Source: Amoebophrya sp. AT5.2 (taxonomy: Eukaryota > Sar > Dinophyceae > Syndiniales > Amoebophryaceae). Taken from it: a stretch of 13,285 nucleotides of DNA. The DNA is taken from NCBI GenBank assembly GCA_005223375.1, contig RXOD01005602.1, positions 1 to 13,285 on the forward strand, given 5' to 3'. Of this stretch, positions 1 to 9,362 are shown one piece after another. A program made the translations under genes and the position numbers. Within the stretch, counting starts at the first letter, position 1; each line of letters begins with the position of its first letter. The notes beneath the pieces are model-generated. The model saw only the letters and a program-made list of their open reading frames with translations, searched no databases and was not told the DNA's origin.

Positions 1-20
1 GCAAGCAGCCGCTCACTGCC

Positions 21-3000
21 ATGTACTCGACGAGTTCGCTCCCTGAGAAGATCCTCGACATGCACGGCAACAAAACCTCCAACCCGGAGGCGCCCGACGC
101 CACCGTCGTCGTGGACGTGGAGAAGCTGCAGAAGAAATGCCTGGGCCTGGGCACGCCCTCCTTCCTGGAGCGCGTGAAGATGGAGTTCGAACTCAAGCAA
201 AAAGCGAAAGCGACCGCAGCGGCCGCGGCAAGCAGCTCCTCTTCGAGGCCAGGAACGGCGCCGGGGTCGAGCGTGTCGTCACCCTCAAACTTCATCAAGC
301 GAAACAAGGAGCGCGTAGACCAGGCGCGGCTGTCGGAAAGAGAAAAAGTGTACGCGGATCTCAGAAACCAAAGATCAGCAAAAGAGCTCAGGGTAGTTGT
401 CTACTGTGCCGCGCACTTACCGTGTCCTCCGTGTACTTTTTTCCTTCTAGTACTCGATATCGATGGAACAAACAACAAGGAAGGAGAAGCTGCACCTGCA
501 CCTGCAGTCCCTATAGTATACGAAAATTATACTTCAGGTGAACCAAAACCTAATTTCGGCGAAGCGGGAGCAGCAGGACAAGGTGATCAGGTCCGGGGTG
601 TCGTACCTCAACCGGATGGCCTACCTGCAGGAGGAGGGCAAGTACACTCGCCACGGACTGACCTTTTCGCCCGGCAAGGGCGACCTGGGGAAATTCTTCG
701 GCGGGGGCAAGGCCGGACGCGCCGGGCATAGCGACGACGAAAACGACATGGTCGAAGAACTCACGGAGGAATGGAGGCTGAAGAGGTGGCTGGCAGTGCT
801 GCTGCAGACAAGCTATGCGAGTACTGCAGCGGATGAACTGTGTGTGGTCCTCGTCCCTTGTTTTCCCGCTTGTTTTTGAATATTTTTCGATACGCCACCG
901 TACATGCAAAATTCCGAGGTATCATGCACCGTTTGCTGCTGAACAATTCGCCCGACGCGCGCAAGCGGTACAACGAGAACAAGTGGTGCCAGGTGGTGCG
1001 CGTGATGCGTTTTCGCTACAAGATCAAGAAGGCGGTGCGGGGCAGCAAGAACTTCCGTTTTCTGTTCCGCATCGCGAAGATCCGGTACCGGCTACTGATC
1101 AGGATGCGGTTGAAAAAGTTCCACGCGAAGCGCATACTGCACTTCCTTGTGCGCACCACGCCGTCGGTGCCCATCATGCAGGGGCTGCGAAACTTTTACC
1201 GCACCGTGCACGCCATACAACGGAACTGGCGCATCCACCTGAGCCTCTTGAAGCCGTTCGTAAAACGGGCGGCACAGGACTTCGAGGTGGTGGAAAAGGA
1301 GCTGCTGAAAGAGCTGCAGACGTACGTCCAGATCGAACGCCCGGTCTTGTTCGCAAAGGACGCAAAACGCTTTCTGGGGAAAACCGAGCCCACGATGCGT
1401 ATTCTTTCACGAAAAGACTACTTATTTCAAGGGATACTTAGTTTTTTTTTTTGATTTCCGCCTGGCGGGAAGGCTCTTTGATGCGCGGTGTATGCAAGTT
1501 CATCTTGATGGACTGCATTCATTCCAAATATGCTGGAGGTACCTTAGACCACGCTTCCAACCAGCACGACTTGATGCGCCCATAATAAAGAAAGTAAAGA
1601 CAAAAATAAAACTAAAAGTAAGACTAAGAACTCAAACTGTCTTCACAGTGTCCGGGCGGTTGTTGAACGATCGCGACTCGTTCCAGAGAGAGTATGGGAT
1701 GCCGGCCGAGGTGCGGGACGCGTTCCTCACCTCCGAACTTACCGAGCGCCTCTACATCCAGATGCAGCGCGACGTCAAGCAGAAAGCGGCCTTCAGAAGC
1801 AGTATGGGGTACTAGTACCGAACTCATCGGGCTCGTCTTCATGGTTCTTTCGGTTGCACAGAAGCTCGAAAACGAAATCATTATCATTTCGTCTGGGCGG
1901 TTTTTGTTTTGTCTTCCCGACTTCACCTTCGTCGACGTCGAGATACTAGAGAGTCGTCGGTTCCATGGATCGATCGTCGCAGGTTTATCCACGAGTACAC
2001 TACGTTTTGGCAGCCAGTGTTTGAGGCGGACTTTTTCGAGCTGCTGAAGGACCAGGTCAAGGTTGAGGCGGATGACGGCCCGAACTCCGTGGCTTGTTCC
2101 TTACTCTTCACCAAGCACGAAATCGAGCTGCTGGTCGGTAGGACGGAACCAGGAGGTGGTATAGGTGGTAGTGGTTTTAGAGGTGCCCCATTGATGATGT
2201 GGGGGATGGAGGCGGCAGAGAAGTGAGACACCGGAAAGGAAAGGAAAGCCATGGAAAGCCAGCAGGAGCTAGGATAGTGCTACAACTTCTCCTAGGGCTA
2301 GTAGAGGTAGAGCTCGAACTCGATCCTAAAATCAAGGCAAAAGAAGGCGCTTCCGCCTAGAGTGGCGGTCTACTAATGTTAGCAGGGTGCGGTGGGCGGG
2401 TCGTGATCCTGTAAGGGTGTCAGGGCTTTCGCCGATCGCGGAAAGCCGCCTTTGCTCCCTGTGCAAACCTCTGCTAGAGGAGTAGGACCACCACAGATGA
2501 GAACCTCGAAGAGCCTCCCAAAAAAGTGCCTTAAAAATACCATTTAGCCACTTACCACCGCTGGTCCCGCCACAGTCGTCGCCATGCACCGCGCAATGGG
2601 CATCCTGCCCGACGCCCACAGCAAGCTGGCGGAGGAAATCGACCACGACCCGAAGGGCTTCCAGACGGAGAACGCCCAGGAATTCAAAAAGCGGTTCTTT
2701 TACTTCGGCGAAAAGTTCTACGGCGACAAGGACGTGCTGGAGCGGTACGTCGCCCATGGGCGGCACCAGTTCCGGTTGGAAGACTGGGCAGAGGACCTGG
2801 CAGCGATCGACAGGAAGCGAGCAGAGGCGGAAGAGGCGCTCGCGCTGGCGGGGGGTGGAGGGGGGAATGTGGCGGAGGCGGGTGGTGCGGGGGTGAACGG
2901 CGAAGCGGGAACAAATCCCAAAAACGGAGGCGGAGGAGGTGGAAAAACTCAGTCCGCCACTTCGGGGGGAGGCGGGGGGACCAACAATAAAACGGGGGCA

Positions 3001-3462
3001 AATTATAGTGCTACTGGAGCCTCCACCTCAGGCACAGCAGGAGCCGGCGCGACTAAAGGAGGTGGGGCCGCTTCATCGTCGTCGAACAAACCGCCGAACG
3101 GAACTGCGGCGGGCCAGAGCCAGACAGCAGCACCTTCGGGCGCGTCTAATTTGAACGGGCATCAGGGCGACGGCGCCACCACATCAAGCGCGGGGGCCCC
3201 CGCCACCATGCTGGGAGCGAAAGCGACGACGCCTGCGGGGGTGGTGCTAAAAATGCGGCAAGACATGTATTGCCGGTCAATGCGGGAGCGCCTACAGCGT
3301 CGGCAATTCTACTTCCTGTCCCGCGCCGCCGGTGTCCCTACCGACGGCGAGGGCGAGGGTGAAAAGGAAAAGCCGCTCGTGAACGAACAGCTGGTGCTCC
3401 AAGAAAGCACGTCGGTGTCAGAAGTGGAAGACACAGCACTAGCGAGAGTGCAGGTGGTGTGA
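21..3462 (+). CDS. IQ-motif-like basic protein, six exons, possibly 5' partial
   Basis: I do not recognise the family. The model is join(21..392, 538..820, 919..1398, 1649..1808, 1983..2137, 2576..3462). All phases agree and the total is 2337 nt (778 residues plus stop). Residues 61-90 are Ala/Ser-rich. Residues about 235-295 are strikingly basic and aromatic, probably helical. An IQ-like motif (AIQRNWRIHL) lies near residue 316; it matches the IQxxxR start of calmodulin-binding IQ motifs but lacks the later conserved basic residue. A charged helix follows (FEVVEKELLKELQ). Exon 6 begins with a charged, probably globular part, then has about 130 residues of Gly/Ser/Ala/Thr low complexity (about 574-705), then a basic segment and an acidic tail. 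The start is uncertain: the frame is open from base 3 to the ATG at 21, so exon 1 may continue upstream. The third donor is ambiguous: 1399 (GTATTC) and 1441 (GTTTTT) both keep phase; the latter gives 792 residues. A cytoskeletal or calmodulin-linked role is only a guess. Confidence 0.78.
2138..2575 (+). other. Long intron (438 bp) of the IQ-like gene
   Basis: The donor GTAGGA follows a phase-1 exon end and the acceptor CCACAG precedes TCGTCGCCATG. Joining restores a Val codon and an open frame on both sides. Inside are G-rich GGTGGT stretches (about 2155-2185) and a purine run GGAAAGGAAAGGAAAG near 2231. The upstream frame meets a stop at 2224-2226, which supports splicing. I see no separate gene or RNA in it. 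Confidence 0.7.
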
Positions 3463-4245
3463 AACTCCTGTTTGGAAGGATTAATTCGTCAGTATTTTAC
3501 GCACACTCGCGGCAAAGCAATTGCAAATTAATTCGTACCCAATTCAACATCAACACGGTCAAAATTGGTTGAGAGCTTTCCAAATCAATTGATTCTATTG
3601 TGCCCGTTGTAGAGCAACTTCGCATACCTAGCGCGATGAGCATAGGCCTTCCTCGAAGACTCACTCTGTCGAGCGGTAATAGAATTCGATATTGTGTTTT
3701 GTTTTTCTTAAAATAAACCGCATCCAGGAGGAGCAGGTGGAGGCAGAACTATGTATGGCATGGCCATCGCCATGTAAATAACGATTTCAGTTTGCATCCG
3801 GTGGACCGACGACGCCCCTCTGGGGCAGAACGAGAAGATAGAAGCAAACAAGAACACAGCAAAAAACTTGAGCTGCCGCTCTTTCTTTCTGCTGCATGCG
3901 GATTTGATCATGGACATGGACGCATTCATCAGCATGTTCGAAATATTTATTGTAGCTGAAGATCGTGATCACTGAATCTGTATTTGAAGACGATCTGAAT
4001 CTGTAAAAGAACAAAGTCCTGCTGATGCTGCCGCTCTGGTCCTGCTGCTCGAAAAATTCGTGAAGACTGAGATCCTATTCATCGTGCGTGTTTCTCGTGG
4101 AAGATCTTCGCTTAAGGCGTGGAATACTTGCAAGAAGCAAAGAACCGAAATCACTCTGCAGATGAGGACGGGCTATTGCTAAAGAGCAGTACTCGGTCGC
4201 TCTAGGCTGATTTACGTCAAGAACTCGACGTAGTTTTTGATTCTT

Positions 4246-4260
4246 GCAGGAAGTTTTGAT
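4246..4260 (+). promoter_or_regulatory. Candidate splice or trans-splice acceptor upstream of ValRS
   Basis: TTTTTGATTCTTGCAG reads like a full 3' splice site, with AG at 4248-4249, and is followed by GAAGTTTTGAT. It lies 111 nt before the ValRS ATG. Either it receives a 5' leader (cis intron in the 5' UTR, or spliced-leader addition as in dinoflagellates), or it opens an exon whose frame runs into ValRS. A near-identical motif precedes the 9363 gene. The role is inferred. Confidence 0.35.
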
Positions 4261-4282
4261 ACGAGTGGTCGGAGTCGGGCGC

Positions 4283-4300
4283 CATACCCATACCCATACC
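4283..4300 (+). repeat. CATACC triplicate in the ValRS leader
   Basis: Three perfect tandem copies of CATACC. They are in frame with the ValRS ATG and would read as alternating His-Thr if the upstream frame is translated. Confidence 0.8.
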
Positions 4301-4360
4301 ACGCTACGCGTACTACGAAGAAGTTGTTTCCGGCGGCAACTTCCCAGAAGTAGACCTAGA

Positions 4361-7300
4361 ATGCCGATTGCACAGGACGAGCTCTTTTCGGCCGTGCAGG
4401 CCCGGTGCCAGGCCTCGTTTGTGGGCGCCGCGGCCGTACCGGTCGTGCCGGGTGCTGCGCCAACGGCAAATGGAGCTCCACCCGCGAAGCCAAAGAAGGA
4501 GAAGGTCGAGAAAGTGAAGAAGGAGAAGCCAGTATGGGGGGAAGGCAAGAAGAAAGAGGCAAAAAAAGCAGAGCCAACAAAAGAACCCTTCGTCAACAAG
4601 ACGCCAAAAGGTACCAAAACCAATAGATACAAATGTATCTTCGAGCAGCGTCGACTCGAAGATTTCGAATTGCGGCTTCCACCACCCAAAATGACATCAC
4701 AGGTGAGAAGAAGTCCTTTGCGGAGCCGATCGCGAGCGGGTACGAGCCCGAGGCGGTGGAGGCCTCTTGGGACGACTGGTGGGCCGCGAAGAAGTTCTTT
4801 ACTCCGGACGCGAAAGCGGCCATCGGCACGCATGAGGAGAACAAGTTCGTGATGGTGATCCCGCCCCCGAATGTGACCGGCTCCCTGCACCTGGGCCACG
4901 CAATCACCACCGCCATCGAGGACGCGCTGACGCGGTGGCACCGGCAGAGCGGGAAGCACGTGCTGTGGGTGCCGGGCACGGACCACGCGGGCATCGCGAC
5001 GCAGTCCGTGGTGGAGCGGATTCTCCTGAAGGAAGAGGGGCTCACGAGGCACGATCTGGGGCGAGAAGAATTTTTGAAAAAAGTGTACGCATGGAAGGAC
5101 AAGTACGGAAACAGAATATGTGCGCAACTGCGGAGATTGGGCGCCAGCGTGGACTGGACGCGAGAAGCGTTCACAATGGACAAAAACCTCACAGAAGCAG
5201 TGAAACACGCATTCGTGCAGTTCCACGAAAAAGGTACGACTCATCGATACAAAGTGGTTGGATTTGCTCGTGCAGCACTTAAGTAAATGCGGTGGGATCG
5301 ATCACGCTCTACCTCACGCAGCTTCGCTCCCAAAACACGAACTGAGTGACTGCTTAATATCGAACATCACAGGTCTGATCTACCGCGACAACCGGTTGAT
5401 AAACTGGTGTTCCTATTTGCGGACCGCTTTGTCCGATCTGGAGGTGGACTACGAGGAGATCACCGGGCGCACGCTGAAGCCGATCCCCGGGGCGGACAAG
5501 TCGTTGAAGGTGGAGGTGGGCGTCATGTGCCACTTTAGCTACAAGGTGAAGGGGAGCGAGGAAAAGGTCACGGTGGCGACCACCCGTCTCGAAACCATGC
5601 TCGGAGACACCGCGGTCGCCGTGCACCCAGAGGATGAGAGGTAAAGAGTTAGAGTTTTCAAATCATCATTGTCATCCACTTTCACTTCAACACTTCTGTC
5701 CTCGATTCATGGGCAGGTACAAGCACCTTGTTGGGTTGGAGTTGGAGCATCCGTTTTTGCCGCAGAGAAAGATGCGGATCATTGCTGACTCGTACGTGGA
5801 CAAGGACTTCGGGACCGGTTGCGTGAAGATCACGCCCGCCCACGACCACAACGATTTTCAGATGGGGAAGCGGCACAACCTGGAGTTCGTGAACATGCTG
5901 AACGACGACGGCACGGTGACGCAAAGCTCCGGCGGCGAGCTGTTCGGCAACAAGCACCGCTACGTGGTGCGGCGGGAGCTGGAGGAGGAGCTGAAGAAAA
6001 AAGGGCTGTGGGTGGCGAAGAAGGACCACGCCATGAGCCTGGGGTTCTGCAGCCGCTCGGGCGATGTGATCGAGCCGCTGCTGAAGCCGCAGTGGTGGAT
6101 GGACTGCAAACAGCTCGCGAAGGAGAGCGCGGACGCGGTGCGGGAGAAGGAGCTGAAGATCATCCCGGAGTTCCACGAAACCACTTGGTTCAAGTGGCTG
6201 GACAACATCCGCGACTGGTGCATCTCGAGGCAGCTGTGGTGGGGGCACCGCATCCCGGCCTACAAACTGGTCGAGCCGAAGGCGGCCCTGGGCGTGGACG
6301 AAGACGGGAAGGAAAAGGAAAAGTGGTTCGTGGGGCTGTCGAAAGAAGAAGCGGTGGAGAAGGCGAAGAAAGAACTGGGCGTGGAGGCGGTAGTGCTGGA
6401 ACAAGACGAAGACGTGCTCGACACGTGGTTCAGCAGCGGACTCTTCCCGTTCTCGGTACCCACTTTTTTACCTGTTTCTTCGGAGCGGGGCGCTCGCCTT
6501 CGCTTTGTTTACATCGGCTGCGGCCTGTGTACGTCTGTTGACTTCAGCGAAACGCAATTGAAGGCATTTAATAAGTAAGTGCAACGAACACGAAGACGTC
6601 GAGACCAGACCGAAACTGTAACTCGCTATCGGCCACCAGGTAATGGGTTGGCCGCACCAGACGGACGACATGAAGGCGTTCTTTCCGGGCTCGCTGCTGG
6701 AGACAGGGCACGACATTTTGTTCTTCTGGGTGGCCCGCATGGTGATGATGTCACTAGGGCTCACAGGAAAATTGCCCTTCACCACGGTCTACCTCCACGC
6801 GATGGTGCGCGACAAAAACGGCGAGAAGATGTCAAAGTCCAAAGGAAACGTCATCGACCCGCTCGAGGTAACTACTTATTGCATTCTATATGCTTTGTTC
6901 ATTCTTCGAGGACAGCGTCGACACTGATGATTTATTAGTACTCCCGCAGCTAAGCTGATCGATCGACTCAACCAATACTGCGTTGAACATCATCAAAGCA
7001 TCGCTTGATCGCACACCAGGTGATCGACGGTGCTTCTTTGGAGTCTCTCCATGACAAGGTGAAGTCTGGCAACCTCCCGCCTGCTGAGGTGAACAAGGCT
7101 TTGATATCGCAGAAGAAGGACTTTCCTGAGGGGATCCCCGCCTGCGGCGCGGACGCGCTCCGGCTGGGCCTGTTGGCCTACACCGCGCAGGGGAGGAACG
7201 TTAATCTTGACATCCAGCGCGTGGTCGGCTACCGCCACTTCTGCAACAAGCTGTGGAACGCCGTGAAGTTCGCCATCCAAAACTTGAGGATCTCCGAGGC

Positions 7301-8642
7301 GGACGGAATCGAGAGCTACCACCCGTACCCCGGTTTCCTCTCGCCGAACGCGGTGCTCCTCCGGCTGGAGGACCGGTGGATTTTGTCTCGGCTGAATTTT
7401 TGTTGTGTGAAGATGAACGAGTGCTTCGGCAAGTACGAGTTCTCGGAGGCGGTGTCGACGGTGTACAACTTCTGGCTGTACGAGCTGTGCGACGTATACC
7501 TGGAGCTGCTCAAACCGCGGTTGTACGGAGTAGAGAGAACGGAAGACGTCGGGGATAAGGCCGTGGCGCGGGACGTGCTGTACACCTGTCTGGACCAGGG
7601 CCTGCGCCTCCTGCACCCGATGCTGCCCTTCGTCACGGAAGAACTCTACCAAAGACTGCCGGCAAACCCAAACAAGTTCGAGTCCATCTGCGTGGCGAGG
7701 TACAATTGTTGAATCTTAGTAGTACCTCCGCAGCTGCCGTGTCATTCAGCTCCGCAACCGCCTGTTTATATATTTTAGATCACGACCAAGACCAAGCCAC
7801 AACATTGTTGATTTTAGATCTACTATAGTGTCGTTTTATATTTATGGAGCAGAAGGAGCAATTTGCCCTACAGTTCTAGGCATTGATCTAAGACCAAGAC
7901 AGTGCCGAGAAGACGAGGTCGCGTAGTGGACGTAAATGCTCCGCGTGTTGAGATTGACGCGCGTTAACGATAGAAGTAGCGTCGCGTGAACTTTGCTCTT
8001 GTTACAACCTCAACAGCTACCCGCTGGGCACGAAGAGTTGGGCAAACGAGGCGGTGGAGGAGTCCATGAAGGAAGCACTGGAACTGGTGAAGGTGCTGCG
8101 CTCAACAAAATCAGCTTTGGAGATCCCGAACAAAACCCCAAGCGCCTACGTCGTGTCCGACAAAGCCTTTGAGGAGGAAGTCCTCTTCGTGGTCAAAACG
8201 CTCGGGAAGGTACGGCTTCACCTATAAATTTTAGACGTTATGATCGTTAATACAGTTAGTCATACAACAGTTTTGGTATTGCTTAAGTAGTTTCGGTTAC
8301 GTGAACGTGATTTTGAATGCGATCGCCCACTAGGTTTCCACCCTTTCGTGGACGAAGACCGCTCCTGCCGGGACCCTGGCGAGTTTGGTGACTCTGGAGA
8401 CCTCGTTGAATCTGGACGTGAAGGGCATGGTTGACCTAGCTGCGCATCTGAAGAAGCTCGAGAAGCAGCTTGGGCTTGCCCAGAACCGGCTGCAGACGGC
8501 GGAGAAGAAGACCCAGGCGCCAAACTACGAGGAGAAAACGCCGATCGAAATCCGGGAGAAGAACTGCGAGGAGATCGAAAAAAGAAAAACGGAAATCGCG
8601 GAAATCGAAAAAGAAATCGCAAACGTGAAGAAGGCGATCTAG
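4361..8642 (+). CDS. VARS: Valyl-tRNA synthetase, eight exons, complete
   Basis: Class Ia aminoacyl-tRNA synthetase that charges tRNA-Val with valine and hydrolyses mischarged Thr-tRNA. The model is join(4361..4610, 4703..5233, 5373..5640, 5717..6455, 6640..6867, 7020..7699, 8017..8209, 8334..8642), 3198 nt, 1065 residues, with every junction in phase. Residues 42-69 form a Lys-rich extension typical of eukaryotic enzymes. The HIGH motif is HLGH at 146-149 within [14 protein letters not shown]. The CP1 editing domain shows [13 protein letters not shown] (330-342) and [15 protein letters not shown] (382-396). [12 protein letters not shown] is at 585-596 and KMSKS at 659-663. The anticodon-binding region follows, then a C-terminal Lys/Glu coiled coil ending in VKKAI. 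Length fits a cytosolic-type enzyme without the metazoan N-terminal GST-like domain. The ATG at 4361 is the first in frame, but the frame is open back to 4250 and encodes an Arg-rich stretch, so a longer isoform is possible. No catalytic motif is broken. Confidence 0.97.
4638..4662 (+). repeat. Inverted repeat (hairpin) in ValRS intron 1
   Basis: TCTTCGAG (4638-4645) and CTCGAAGA (4655-4662) are perfect 8-bp inverted arms around a 9-nt loop. They lie inside the 92-bp intron 4611-4702. Part of this block recurs in intron 5. Confidence 0.7.
7700..8016 (+). other. Longest ValRS intron (317 bp)
   Basis: The donor GTACAATTG and acceptor CTCAACAG are both phase 2; joining gives the Ser-Tyr-Pro that continues the anticodon-binding domain. 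It contains two ATTTTAGATC copies (near 7773 and 7811) and CCAAGACCAAG/ACCAAGACAG blocks. TACCTCCGCAGCT (7723-7735) resembles blocks in introns 2 and 5. No internal gene or tRNA is seen. Confidence 0.75.
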
Positions 8643-9362
8643 ATTCTAGACGATCACTCGGCGCGGCTGCGGGACGAGGGCCGGAGTTTTTGCTTTTGTG
8701 CATTCGATGCCGTCGCAGAATTTGAGGAAGATCGTTTGTTCCTTCTTGTGCTCCCGCACCGGAATCAATGACAAGGAAGGAAAATAACAAACGACACCTC
8801 TACTTGTTTTCACACCGCACGACGTAGCTCCTGAAGTGGTCCTCCAACTTCACACGCCACAGTGCGAAGACGACATGCACATCAACATCACGCCCATAAT
8901 CTTCACGTGCTTGCAATATCAAGAACAAATGCTACCGCTGTAGTAGTAGTCCACCGACATCAGAAGCAGAGCCAGAACCTGCGAGGGTGAACAACAGCAG
9001 CACGATGTTCATCTTGAAGATCACGCTCGCTTGAAAAAATCTCGATGTGATCACCAATGACGGCGCGCGCGCGTGGTCGTGCTGTCTTGTCGGTTCCTCG
9101 GATCTGCCTCTACGGCGGCGGCCATGTCGGATTCCTCTGCCGATGGTCAACATGGGACCTGCTCCTGCTGCTGCCCCCAGCAGGCCACCAAGTGAAATAA
9201 AAGCGGTGAAGTAATTAAGGCGCACCGTGGGTGTACCTCGGTACTGACGGCGACAAGCGCCAGACAGCCTGCGTGAAGAACATTTTCCGAACAGTTGAAT
9301 CAGGCGATCAACGCGTGTGCAGGAGTTTTGATTTGCCTTCGGGTTCGGGTATCGGTATCACG
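8643..9362. other. Intergenic region between ValRS and the glutaredoxin-like gene
   Basis: A 720-bp gap. It contains a short alternating CG run (about 9062-9072) and a TAG/GTA triplet run near 8940-8950. The + frame of the next gene is open from 9231, but no ATG occurs before 9363, so 9231-9362 is read as leader. No RNA gene is seen. Confidence 0.55.
9319..9332 (+). promoter_or_regulatory. Candidate acceptor/leader motif before the glutaredoxin-like gene
   Basis: GCAGGAGTTTTGAT lies 31 nt ahead of the ATG at 9363. It matches GCAGGAAGTTTTGAT ahead of ValRS except for one inserted A. It could be a leader acceptor (AG at 9321-9322) or a shared transcription element. The preceding bases are less pyrimidine-rich than at ValRS, so the acceptor reading is weaker here. 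Confidence 0.3.

Larger units (their letters stand above)
3463..4360. other. Intergenic region between the IQ-like gene and ValRS
   Basis: This 898-bp stretch is AT-rich compared with the flanking exons and holds no convincing gene. Visible items are a repeated ATTAATTCGT (near 3481 and 3527), a perfect 12-bp palindrome AATCAATTGATT at 3583-3594, and a pyrimidine tract ending in CAG at 4249 close to the ValRS start. Presumably it holds the 3' end of the upstream transcript and the 5' end of the ValRS transcript. Short minus-strand frames here have no recognisable content. Confidence 0.6.

Noticed and set aside
449..450. Alternative acceptor TTCTAG for the first intron
   Set aside because: It keeps phase, but the resulting frame meets TAG at 514-516. 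The acceptor at 537 gives an open exon.
3708..3935. A 75-codon minus-strand ORF with an ATG and a hydrophobic run (FFAVFLFASIFSF)
   Set aside because: It could be a small secreted or anchored protein, but it is short, lies in an AT-rich gap, and has no homology or context support.
4075..5244. A 389-codon minus-strand frame
   Set aside because: It is antisense to ValRS exons 1-2, whose identity is certain. The translation shows no family signal.
5682..6404. A 240-codon minus-strand frame, and + frame 5819-6541
   Set aside because: Both overlap ValRS exon 4 in other frames and are explained by GC-rich codon use.
8932..9225. Minus-strand frame including a signal-peptide-like MNIVLLLFTLAGSGSAS from the ATG at 9012
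   Set aside because: The full frame begins at GTG. From the real ATG it encodes only 26 residues and no following exon with coding character was found.
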